NCBI GenBank assembly: GCA_002688155.1 | Contig: NZCH01000019.1 | Coordinates: 1 to 17,985, forward strand | Length of the DNA: 17,985 nucleotides | Source: Phycisphaerae bacterium | GTDB taxonomy: Bacteria; Planctomycetota; Phycisphaerae; Phycisphaerales; Phycisphaeraceae | Direction: 5' to 3' | Notes under the pieces: generated by a model | What the model saw: only the letters and a program-made list of their open reading frames with translations | Database searches by the model: none | Told to the model about the DNA's origin: nothing | Program-made: the position numbers and the translations under genes | In this document: positions 7,411 through 14,328 of the stretch, in pieces | How the letters are laid out: each line of letters begins with the position of its first letter | Position numbering within the stretch: position 1 is the stretch's first letter

Positions 7411-7606
7411 TCAAGTACCCAAACCCGTCCACCCCCGCATGCGCGATCAAATGCCCGCACAGTACGATCCCTTCAGACACAAACCAGCGCGGGATCAGCA
7501 GTACCCGATACGCGATCGGCATGATCACGGAGCCAACAGGCTGTGCGAGACGCATCGGGATATGCAGCGTATCCACCGGGCCACGCAGGCTGGCTGTTGA
7601 ACACAT
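7358..7606 (-). CDS. Hypothetical 82-residue protein, doubtful
   Basis: The ATG follows the VanZ stop codon with no gap, and the frame uses mostly GC-ending codons (many CTG, GTG, ATC and CCG) like real genes nearby. It encodes a mildly hydrophobic product with VIMPIAYRVLLIP and FVSEGIVLCGHLIAHAGVDG in the middle and a basic end (HSWRRGG). I do not recognise a family. It has no Shine-Dalgarno sequence, so translational coupling to the VanZ gene would be needed. The frame is the same as VanZ, so readthrough of the TGA would fuse them. No other convincing gene fills the roughly 480 bases between the aldolase and VanZ genes; this and the 7231-7410 frame are all that I see there. Confidence 0.35.
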   Translation of the reverse strand: MCSTASLRGPVDTLHIPMRLAQPVGSVIMPIAYRVLLIPRWFVSEGIVLCGHLIAHAGVDGFGYLTKTWVVHSWRRGGQPPV

Positions 7607-8086
7607 TCATGCGTCATTCGACGCAGGCGGTTCATTCGACCGCGCGGTCTGACCATTGCAACCGGCCGGAAACATGGCGTCGGCGCACAAGACGCCAATC
7701 GTCCCACCAATCGTGTGCGCGACCAGATCGATCAGCGAACTGTCACGTTCGACGATCCAAAGCTGAATCGTTTCGCCGATCAGTGCGATCAGCACAACGT
7801 CAATCAGCGCCAGCAGCGTCATTGTGCCGACAAAGCCGAACATCCGCCGCAGCAGCCGACCTTCGCACACGCCGACGGGAATGAACAGTGCGATGTTGCC
7901 CACAAGCACCAGCGGACCGACTGTGTGGATCGCCAGCCAGGCATCGTCACCGCGCGCTGCGAAATGCATCGGGTACAGCATGACCATCAACGTCAGCAGG
8001 CCGACGATCGCTGTTACGACCAGCATCCGCACCGTGCTCGGAGCGAAGCGAAGAGATTGATCGTTGTCATCTGCGGGAGGCACCAT
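7607..8086 (-). CDS. VanZ-like family membrane protein
   Basis: A 159-residue protein with about four transmembrane segments (near 20-40, 52-72, 84-103 and 122-140). It carries the VanZ family block: NIALFIPVG (64-72), then GETIQLWIVERDSSLIDLVA (104-123) and HTIGG. The acidic and polar residues in that block (Glu105, Arg114, Asp115, Ser116, Asp120) are the conserved VanZ positions. VanZ itself gives low-level teicoplanin resistance, but most family members, including free-standing ones like this, have no proven function and are thought to act at the envelope. The C-terminal 20 residues are polar. No clear Shine-Dalgarno sequence precedes 8086. It lies 65 bases downstream of the HAD gene on the same strand. 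Confidence 0.82.
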   Translation of the reverse strand: MVPPADDNDQSLRFAPSTVRMLVVTAIVGLLTLMVMLYPMHFAARGDDAWLAIHTVGPLVLVGNIALFIPVGVCEGRLLRRMFGFVGTMTLLALIDVVLIALIGETIQLWIVERDSSLIDLVAHTIGGTIGVLCADAMFPAGCNGQTARSNEPPASNDA

Positions 8087-8151
8087 GTCGGCATTCTACG
8101 CCAATGCCGCGCCGGTTGGCACTCGTCCAGACGGAACCGGCAGGCTTCGGA

Positions 8152-8877
8152 TCAGGTCGAAGCGGCCGTGATGCTGTTGTCAATCAATTCGAGTAGTGGC
8201 GATGGATCGCTGAGGTCCTGCGTGGCAACATCCGCGCCGTGGTCACGCAGATCCTCGACGGTGCACCGGCCGGTGGCAACCGCGAAGGCGACGGCGCCGT
8301 GCGCCTTGGCGCAGTCGATGTCGCGATTCGTATCGCCGATGATGATGACGCGCCGTGCACACGGCGGGTGCCCGGTGTGGTCCTCGTAACGCCGCATCGC
8401 CAGTCCAAGCATATCCGGGCGGCTGTCGGCCTCGTCGCCGAAGGCGGTGATGGTGAACCAGTCCGGGTCGACGTCGATCGCGCCAAGTTTGATCGGTACG
8501 GCCGCGGTAAAATTTCCGGTCAGCAGGCCAAGCATGATGTCGCCGCGATGTGCCTCGCGATCTCGCAGCAGTGCCAGCAGTTCGTGCACGCCCGGCATCA
8601 CTTGCACCTGATCGGCGCACGCGATCAGTTCCTCCTGCAACCTCCGCAGATATTGCACACGAAACTGCTCCTGTATCTCATCGCTCGCGTCGATGCCGTT
8701 AAGCGCCAGCGCCTCGGCGATAATCATCGGATCGAGTTTGCCGGAGGGATCAATGCCACCCCACCGAAACGTATCACCGAACATTTCCACCGCGATCATG
8801 GCCATGCAGCGCATGCCGGCGCCGTGAGTCTTCAATAGCGTCGCATCAATGTCGAACAGCAGAAGCGTATGTTGCAT
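8152..8877 (-). CDS. HAD-superfamily phosphatase, phosphoglycolate-phosphatase-like
   Basis: A 241-residue haloacid-dehalogenase-fold hydrolase. Motif I is LLFDIDATLL (nucleophile Asp9, acid/base Asp11), motif II is LLTGN (Thr120), motif III is probably Arg153 in DSRPDML, and motif IV is IIIGDTNRDIDCAKAHG (Asp182, Asp186). A helical C1-type cap lies between motifs I and II (about 15-95), as in Gph and beta-phosphoglucomutase relatives. It probably removes phosphate from a small sugar or organic phosphate with magnesium; the substrate is open. I start at ATG 8877 because motif I must sit near the N-terminus. The longer frame to 9048 would overlap the divergent gene and adds residues with no family resemblance. 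ATG at 8892 is a possible alternative. Neither has a clear Shine-Dalgarno sequence. Confidence 0.87.
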   Translation of the reverse strand: MQHTLLLFDIDATLLKTHGAGMRCMAMIAVEMFGDTFRWGGIDPSGKLDPMIIAEALALNGIDASDEIQEQFRVQYLRRLQEELIACADQVQVMPGVHELLALLRDREAHRGDIMLGLLTGNFTAAVPIKLGAIDVDPDWFTITAFGDEADSRPDMLGLAMRRYEDHTGHPPCARRVIIIGDTNRDIDCAKAHGAVAFAVATGRCTVEDLRDHGADVATQDLSDPSPLLELIDNSITAAST

Positions 8878-8995
8878 CGTACGAGCGATCATGGCAGACG
8901 CGCGGTACGCTGTTGGTTTCGCTTCGTGCGTAGCGGTTGCATCGATGGCGCACGTGACCCTGCAGAGCACGAACATGTAAAGGGAACAATCAAGC

Positions 8996-10849
8996 ATGAA
9001 ATGGCAACAACTCTCAGAAGACTTGTGGCGTTTTCGTGACAGTTGCAATGTTTATGCCGTGCATGGCACAGACGGCATGGTGATCATCGACGCGGGAACC
9101 GGGTACTGGCTCGACCAATTTTCCGACCTGCCGGCGAGACCGTCGGCGGTACTGCTCACGCATCACTTTCGTGACCACGCGGCCGGCGCGGTGCGGGCGG
9201 CGCGGAAGGGCATCGACGTGTTCGCGCCAGAGTACGAACACGAAATGCTCGCGGATGTTGAGCAGCACCTGCGCGAGCGTCAAACGTACATCATCTACGA
9301 CAACCTGTGGGATCTAAATGTCCCGATCGAATCGATCCCCGACGTCGCGCCGTTTCCGGACTACGACACGAAGACGATCGCCGGCTTGCCGATCGAATCA
9401 GTCCCGCTCCCTGGCGCGACGCTTGGACAGACCGGCTATGCGATGGCCTTGCCGGCGACCGGGCGGCGCGTTGTCTTCTGCGGCGAAGCGATCCACTCAC
9501 CCGGTCGGGTGCCGCGCATCGCGCCCTATCAATACAACTACAACTGCACAACTGGCACGTGGAACGCAATCTACAGTGCGCGCCAACTGCGCAAGCGCGG
9601 ATTCGACACGCTGCTGCCGAGCATGGGCGAGCCAATCGTGGAGAACGTGGAGGTCGCGCTGACCTCGCTCGAAGATTCGCTCAAGGCCGTGCTCGATTCC
9701 TGCGGCCACGGTGATATCGACCTGCTGCCCGAAACCGAACTGCCCGACCTGACCAGGGTGACCGAGCACGTCTACGTCAGCACGCATTCCAACGCAAGGT
9801 CCTGGATTCTATTGAATGATGACTTCACGAAGGCGATGGTGATCGACTACGGCTATGCATTGTCGCAAGTACATTTTCAGGGCCTGTCGGTACCCAAACG
9901 CCGGCGCGCGCTGCTGCACGGGCTCGACGGGCTCAAAGAACGGTTCGACATCGACCGCATCGACGTGGCACTGATCAGCCACTTTCACGACGATCACGTG
10001 TGTGGCGTGCCGGTGCTGCAACGGCTGTTCGGTACGCAATGCTGGGCATCCGACGTGTTCGCGGATCTGCTCGCCGTGCCGGAGGGCCATTGCTTCCCAT
10101 GCAACTGGCACATTCCCTGCCGCATCGACAAGCGCATTGGACTTGATCAGACGGTTCGATGGGAGCAGTATGAGTTTCGCTTTGGCGCGATGAGCGGGCA
10201 CACGCGCTTCGCATCGCTCATTGGCTTCGAGGTTGACGGAAAGCGGTTTGCTCACACAGGCGACCAGTATTTCTTTCACAACGGCGAAGACCATTTCACC
10301 AACAATCGCATCAAGTCCAACCACGTGTACCGCAACGGATGCCTGCTGGGAGGGCACCGGCAAAGCGCCGCGTGGATATCGAACTGGCGGCCCGACATCG
10401 TTTTGACTGGCCACACGGAGGCATTCCCCACGGACGACCATTACTTCGGACTGATCGATCGGTGGACAGAGGAAATTGATACGGTCCACCGCAGCGCCAT
10501 GGTGCTGGGCGATGACGAAGCGCACCTTGACATGGACAGTTGGGGAGGCTGGATATGGCCCTTCCGCACGCATCTTGCTCAGCCCGGGCCGGTGAACGTG
10601 ACTGTGGTGGTGCGCAACCCGTTGCCGCGCAAAGCGAAGTTGGAGGTCCGACTCACCGGCCCGGCTGGCTGGGACGGTGATGCAGCCACGCTAGAGGCGC
10701 CACCGCGCGCGGAGGTGAGGTGCGACATGACGATTACTGCCAGCGGCGCCTGCAGGCGTCAGTCGTTCGCTGCCGAACTGATCGCCGATGGACAGCCATT
10801 TGGCCAGGTCGCCGATGCGCAGGTGACTGTCGGGGGCAAGTGGTTTTAA
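8996..10849 (+). CDS. Tandem metallo-beta-lactamase-fold protein with C-terminal beta-sandwich-like domain
   Basis: A 617-residue protein with two metallo-beta-lactamase (MBL) units. The first (about 1-235) keeps the fold landmarks NVYAVHGTDGMVIIDAGTG and LLTHHFRDHAAGA. However, the HxHxDH motif reads HHFRDH (His56, Phe58, Asp60, His61), the next His is Ala141 (PGATLGQ), the bridging Asp is Glu164 (FCGEAIH) and the last His is Glu212. The second (about 255-500) is complete: HFHDDH (His329, His331, Asp333, His334), His402 (MSGHT), Asp423 (HTGDQ) and His473 (LTGHT). So only the second half should bind two metals. The tail (about 528-615: PGPVNVTVVVRNPLPRKAKL onward) has alternating beta pattern resembling NEW3/Ig-like domains, which is inference. 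No signal peptide is visible, so it is probably cytoplasmic. The gene is divergent from the HAD gene. The substrate is unknown. The ATG at 8996 has only a weak upstream AAGGGA. Confidence 0.85.
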   Translation: MKWQQLSEDLWRFRDSCNVYAVHGTDGMVIIDAGTGYWLDQFSDLPARPSAVLLTHHFRDHAAGAVRAARKGIDVFAPEYEHEMLADVEQHLRERQTYIIYDNLWDLNVPIESIPDVAPFPDYDTKTIAGLPIESVPLPGATLGQTGYAMALPATGRRVVFCGEAIHSPGRVPRIAPYQYNYNCTTGTWNAIYSARQLRKRGFDTLLPSMGEPIVENVEVALTSLEDSLKAVLDSCGHGDIDLLPETELPDLTRVTEHVYVSTHSNARSWILLNDDFTKAMVIDYGYALSQVHFQGLSVPKRRRALLHGLDGLKERFDIDRIDVALISHFHDDHVCGVPVLQRLFGTQCWASDVFADLLAVPEGHCFPCNWHIPCRIDKRIGLDQTVRWEQYEFRFGAMSGHTRFASLIGFEVDGKRFAHTGDQYFFHNGEDHFTNNRIKSNHVYRNGCLLGGHRQSAAWISNWRPDIVLTGHTEAFPTDDHYFGLIDRWTEEIDTVHRSAMVLGDDEAHLDMDSWGGWIWPFRTHLAQPGPVNVTVVVRNPLPRKAKLEVRLTGPAGWDGDAATLEAPPRAEVRCDMTITASGACRRQSFAAELIADGQPFGQVADAQVTVGGKWF

Positions 10850-10887
10850 CGGGTGACGTGGGTAGTTGCGTTGGGCTTTGGCGATTC

Positions 10888-11235
10888 TTACCCCGCCGCC
10901 CCCCACGACCCCCAGGCGGCGATCTGAACCTGGTAGTGCGAGCACAGAAACACAATACATGCCCAGAACGCGACGGCCGCGAGCACGCGTGCCAGCGCCG
11001 TGGCCAATAGCGGCGCCTTGGGGAACATCACGTCTGCGACAAGCCACATGAACACGAACAATCCGCCGGCCCAACCCGCCAGCGCCAGCATGCGCGTTAC
11101 ATAAAACCGTGCCGATTCGCTGTTGCCCTCGACCGCGTGCAACGCGGGCACCCGCCACAACCACGTCCCGACCAGCAACAGGCCCGCAGCCCAGATATAA
11201 CCAAATACGATTCGCAACACGCGGTAACGGATCAT
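10888..11235 (-). CDS. Small three-helix membrane protein, unknown function
   Basis: A 115-residue protein with three predicted membrane segments (about 8-27, 49-70 and 78-98) joined by short loops, one polar (ALHAVEGNSESARFY). I do not recognise a family. The alternating hydrophobic pattern, GC-ending codons and position 63 bases downstream of trpA on the same strand support a real gene. It is the last gene of the FAH-family, lptF/G, trpA run, and it converges on the tandem MBL gene with a 38-base gap. Confidence 0.65.
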   Translation of the reverse strand: MIRYRVLRIVFGYIWAAGLLLVGTWLWRVPALHAVEGNSESARFYVTRMLALAGWAGGLFVFMWLVADVMFPKAPLLATALARVLAAVAFWACIVFLCSHYQVQIAAWGSWGAAG

Positions 11236-11298
11236 GGCATGAGTGTGGGTATGGATGGCGCGTGTGTCAAGAGACGTCTGTCACGCGAATACCGCCCA

Positions 11299-12111
11299 CT
11301 ACCCCCCGCCCAAACCTTGCGCCAGGTCGCGCACGAACGCGGCGACATCATCGACGAGTTCTTCGCGCGGCGCATCGCGATGGGTGGCAACGCCGCGCAT
11401 GATCGCCGAGCCGACGATCGCCGCGTCCGCCACATTAACGACCTGTGCTACATGGCGCCGGTTAGCGATGCCGAATCCAACAGCGATGGGCAGGTCCGTT
11501 ACGTCACGGAGACGATTGATGCGCTGTGGCAGGTCCGTCGGTAGTTCGCTGCGCTCACCCGTGATACCCGCGCGCGACAGCAGGTACACGAACCCCGTGC
11601 TCGACGAAGCGATCCTCTGGGCACGGTCGATCGGCGTGGTCGGTGCGATCAGCATCGAACAGATCATCTCCTGATCGCCGGCGTGCGCGACCAGGTCCGT
11701 CCACCGCTCCGCCTCGATCGGCATGTCGGGAAAAATAAACCCGTCAAACCCTGCAGCCTTCGCGTCACGCACGAATGCGTGCTCACCTACCTTGTGAACG
11801 ATCGAGTAGCTGACCATTGCGACCAGGCCCAGGGCGAGTTTGTCGCGCTGCTCGCGAACCATCTGAAAAATATCTGCCAGCCGCACGCCTCCGTCCAGGG
11901 CCACGGTCATAGACGCCTCAATGACCGGCCCGTCGGCGATCGGATCACTAAACGGAATCCCCAGTTCACAAATGCTCGCGCCCGCCGACTCGATGCGCGG
12001 CAGCAGCGTCCCGGTGGTCGCAATGTCAGGGTCACCCGCGGTCAGATAAGGCATCAGCGCCTTGCCACCGGTGGAACGCAATTGCGAAAATATCTGGTCA
12101 ATGCGGTTCAT
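11299..12111 (-). CDS. trpA: Tryptophan synthase alpha subunit
   Basis: A 270-residue TIM barrel that cleaves indole-3-glycerol phosphate to indole and glyceraldehyde-3-phosphate, passing indole to the TrpB subunit. The catalytic residues fall at the same numbers as in Salmonella TrpA: Glu49 in ICELGIPFSDP and Asp60 in IADGPVIEAS. The N-terminal LMPYLTAGDPD (19-29), the YLLSRAGITG loop and the phosphate-binding VGFGIANRRH and IVGSAI segments are all present. The start MNRIDQIFSQL is typical. No trpB or other trp gene is in the window; the gene lies 24 bases after the LptF/G gene, an unusual setting, so the pathway genes must be elsewhere. Confidence 0.97.
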   Translation of the reverse strand: MNRIDQIFSQLRSTGGKALMPYLTAGDPDIATTGTLLPRIESAGASICELGIPFSDPIADGPVIEASMTVALDGGVRLADIFQMVREQRDKLALGLVAMVSYSIVHKVGEHAFVRDAKAAGFDGFIFPDMPIEAERWTDLVAHAGDQEMICSMLIAPTTPIDRAQRIASSSTGFVYLLSRAGITGERSELPTDLPQRINRLRDVTDLPIAVGFGIANRRHVAQVVNVADAAIVGSAIMRGVATHRDAPREELVDDVAAFVRDLAQGLGGG

Positions 12112-12135
12112 GGGTATTGGCTCGGCGCCACAATG

Positions 12136-13314
12136 CTACGTCTTAACCGTCTGGATTAGAAAGACGCTCATCGGCACATACAGGAACACGGGCATCCATG
12201 CCGCGGTCACCGGCGGCAGCAGCGTAGCGCCGGTCTGCGATCCGAACAGGAACATGCCCCACGCTCCGATGCACACGCCCGCGGCTTTGGCCGCCTGCGT
12301 CATCAGACTCGCCGGCTCACGCAGCAGGAAGAACGGCAGCACCAGCACTTGAATCAACACGTTCACGATCAACATGCTAAACCGGCTGTGCAGCACCATC
12401 GACATGCGTCTGGCTTTGCGCGCGTCGAGTGACTTGCTGTTGATCAACTGACGGAGCTGACCGACGCTGAGCACCGCCGGATACCGATCGGCCCGCCGCG
12501 CCATCAACACGGTAGGTGAAAGGTCCGATTCGACAAAGTCGACGGTCGGCACCGAAGCGCCGCCCGCCAACCGGGTGTCCGGGTAGAGCGCATATGCATC
12601 AATGAGCTTCCATCCGCCTTGCTCGGGCTCCCAGATCGCCTGGTTTGCCATGATTCGGCGAACAAAGTGATGGTCCGTGCGATCTATCTGAACGATTCGG
12701 ACCGACCACAATTCGCCCCGCAACGGCAGGTACTCGGCCGCGCTGAACAGGTTCCCCTGATTGTCGCCTTCGTACGTGACGGCAAACTGGTGGAATTCCT
12801 CGCCTTTTTTAAGGTCTTTCTTGCTACGGCTGAGTTTGTGCGCCAGTTTGGGAATCACCAACTCCTGCAGCGGCATCGCAATGCAATTGAGTATGCACCC
12901 GACCACGAGCATGGGCGCCGCGACGCGAAACATGCTGACCCCGCTGGTCACAATCGCCGTCAGTTCACCGGCGCGGACCAGCGCTGCAAGAGAAAACCCT
13001 GTGGCGCCCACGACCACCAGACCGCACATGTACACGTACAGCGTAACCACCATCGGCGCGTAATAGCCGATCACAGTGTACACGAACGCACGCACCAGCT
13101 GCGATGTTTTAGGATCGTTCACATCGCCCTGACCGTACGACTTTACGCCATTCGCCTCGGCCTGCCAGCGTTTGGCCGTGTTCTCCGACGCCTGCAGAAA
13201 CTCATCCAGATCGATGATCATATCGATCAGTACAAACAACGTGACCAACACGCAAAAGAGAATTGCGAAGTTGACCATGAAATGGCGGATGAGGTATCGG
13301 TCGAGTGTTTTCAT
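12136..13314 (-). CDS. LptF/LptG-family permease (YjgP/YjgQ)
   Basis: A 392-residue inner-membrane protein of the LptF/LptG family, whose members form the transmembrane part of the LptB2FG ABC exporter that extracts lipopolysaccharide for transport to the outer membrane. The layout fits. It starts MKTLDRYLIRHFMVNF with a membrane helix at about 14-35, then has two or three more helices by about 145, and a periplasmic jelly-roll-like region (about 150-290, with FHQFAVTYEGDNQGNLFSAA). Three C-terminal helices follow from about 320 (SMLIVNVLIQVLVLPFFLL). I cannot say whether it is LptF or LptG; only one is here and the partner must be elsewhere. I start at 13314 because 50 upstream in-frame residues overlap the previous gene and look unrelated. 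No Shine-Dalgarno sequence is obvious. The gene lies 40 bases after the FAH-family gene. Confidence 0.88.
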   Translation of the reverse strand: MKTLDRYLIRHFMVNFAILFCVLVTLFVLIDMIIDLDEFLQASENTAKRWQAEANGVKSYGQGDVNDPKTSQLVRAFVYTVIGYYAPMVVTLYVYMCGLVVVGATGFSLAALVRAGELTAIVTSGVSMFRVAAPMLVVGCILNCIAMPLQELVIPKLAHKLSRSKKDLKKGEEFHQFAVTYEGDNQGNLFSAAEYLPLRGELWSVRIVQIDRTDHHFVRRIMANQAIWEPEQGGWKLIDAYALYPDTRLAGGASVPTVDFVESDLSPTVLMARRADRYPAVLSVGQLRQLINSKSLDARKARRMSMVLHSRFSMLIVNVLIQVLVLPFFLLREPASLMTQAAKAAGVCIGAWGMFLFGSQTGATLLPPVTAAWMPVFLYVPMSVFLIQTVKT

Positions 13315-13354
13315 GCAAGAAGGTCGTGCGAAGCCGCAAGCGGCCCGCGGTGAG

Positions 13355-14182
13355 TCATGATTCACTTGCGATGACGGGATGGCGCAGCGTACCGATGTAC
13401 TCGACGTCAATGACCAGATCATCACCGGGCTGCAGCCAGATCGGCGGCGTGCGCGCCGCGCCAATTCCCTCGGGTGTGCCGGTAAGGATCACCGTACCTG
13501 GTAACAGCGTTCGATCGCGACTGAGAAAGCTGACGATATTCGCGACGGTGAACAGCATGGCCGACGTGTGTCCGTGCTGCATTTGTTTGCCGTTTAAATG
13601 CGTGGTGACTGTCACGTCTTGCGGATCAGGAATCTCATCTTTGGTGACGATCACCGGGCCAAGTGGGCAGAAGGTGTCAAAACCCTTGCCGATGATCCAT
13701 TGTCCGCCTGCGTTGCGTTGCCACCACCGCGCCGAGACGTCACAGGCGGCGGTGTATCCAAATACCGCGTCCAGAGCGTTCGCTTCATCAACACAGTGAA
13801 CCGGCTCGGGGCCGATCACCACCGCAAGCTCACACTCGTAGTCCGGTCCCGGAGCTTCCTCGTAGGTCTTGGGGATCACGATCGGCTGGCCAGGGTGGCA
13901 CAGCGCCGTGGTCGGTTTCATGAATACGACCGGAAAACGCGGGATCTCGATCTCTTCCTTGAGTACCTTTTTGCCTTCCTTGATGTGCAGCAGGTAGTTG
14001 GCGCCGACACAGAAAATGTTGCATGGGTCCAGCGGCGCCAGCCTCCTGGCAATGCGCACCTGATGGTCTGTGGGTGTTAATTGACCAAACAACTCGCCAT
14101 CTAGCACCTGAGCCAGATCGCTCTCAAGCTCTTGTCCTAAAAGGGTTTGCCCGTGTTCATCAATGAATCGAACGATTCGCAT
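13355..14182 (-). CDS. Fumarylacetoacetate-hydrolase-family enzyme
   Basis: A 275-residue FAH-fold enzyme. The metal ligands are Glu116 and Glu118 in PDYECELAVVIG and Asp148 in AACDVSARWWQ. Also visible are VGANYLLHIKEG (59-70), VVFMKPTTALCHPGQP (85-100) and the C-terminal LLPGTVILTGTPEGIG (226-241). Members of this group hydrolyse, hydrate or decarboxylate 2-keto acids such as fumarylpyruvate, 2-keto-4-pentenoate or oxaloacetate; the exact substrate cannot be decided. The start at 14182 is secure: AAGGAG lies five bases upstream, and an in-frame ATG at 14221 would add 13 residues ahead of it. It is the first gene of a minus-strand run with LptF/G, trpA and a small membrane protein, and is divergent from accD. 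Confidence 0.9.
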   Translation of the reverse strand: MRIVRFIDEHGQTLLGQELESDLAQVLDGELFGQLTPTDHQVRIARRLAPLDPCNIFCVGANYLLHIKEGKKVLKEEIEIPRFPVVFMKPTTALCHPGQPIVIPKTYEEAPGPDYECELAVVIGPEPVHCVDEANALDAVFGYTAACDVSARWWQRNAGGQWIIGKGFDTFCPLGPVIVTKDEIPDPQDVTVTTHLNGKQMQHGHTSAMLFTVANIVSFLSRDRTLLPGTVILTGTPEGIGAARTPPIWLQPGDDLVIDVEYIGTLRHPVIASES

Positions 14183-14216
14183 GCACGCTCCTTGGCTTAA
14201 TCCAGCCGATATCAGG

Positions 14217-14222
14217 TACAAT
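14217..14222 (+). promoter_or_regulatory. Possible -10 element (TACAAT) for accD
   Basis: TACAAT is a 5 of 6 match to the -10 consensus, with TTGGCT (14192-14197) 19 bases upstream as a loose -35. Transcription would begin near 14229 and give accD a leader of about 100 bases. The -35 candidate overlaps the region just upstream of the divergent FAH-family gene, so the two genes may share control DNA. Confidence 0.4.
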
Positions 14223-14231
14223 GGTTTTTTG

Positions 14232-14281
14232 ACCGGCGAGCACCTCGGACGCTGCCCGGTGAAATCCCACCGCGTTCACGG
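14232..14281 (+). other. Structured-looking 5' leader of accD with competing stems
   Basis: Within 50 bases there are several small perfect pairings: CGAG/CTCG (14237-14240 and 14244-14247), CGGTG/CACCG (14257-14261 and 14268-14272), ACCGG/CCGGT (14232-14236 and 14256-14260) and CCG/CGG (14270-14272 and 14279-14281). The ACCGG/CCGGT pairing and the CGGTG/CACCG hairpin share bases 14257-14260, so they exclude each other. This may be an RNA leader with alternative folds, but short GC pairings are common in GC-rich DNA. Confidence 0.25.
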
Positions 14282-14328
14282 CGAAACCCTACTCAATATC
14301 GCGCTGAATCACAACGAGACGCACCGCC

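Noticed and set aside
8878..9048. N-terminal extension of the HAD gene to 9048
   Set aside because: It would overlap the divergent MBL gene, adds a Cys-rich stretch with no family match, and HAD motif I normally lies within the first residues.
9809..10573. Long reverse-strand open frame (254 codons) inside the tandem MBL gene
   Set aside because: It is antisense to a region with complete MBL metal-binding motifs, and its translation shows no domain or plausible start context.
13315..13464. N-terminal extension of the LptF/G gene to 13464
   Set aside because: It would overlap the end of the FAH-family gene, and the extra 50 residues are Arg- and Ser-rich shadow sequence; MKTLDRYLIRHF is the typical start.
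14251..14285. Resemblance of the accD leader to FMN or cobalamin riboswitch cores
   Set aside because: Only a short GGTGAAATCCC-like stretch is shared. The other conserved boxes and the multi-stem layout of both riboswitches are missing, and accD is not a usual target.
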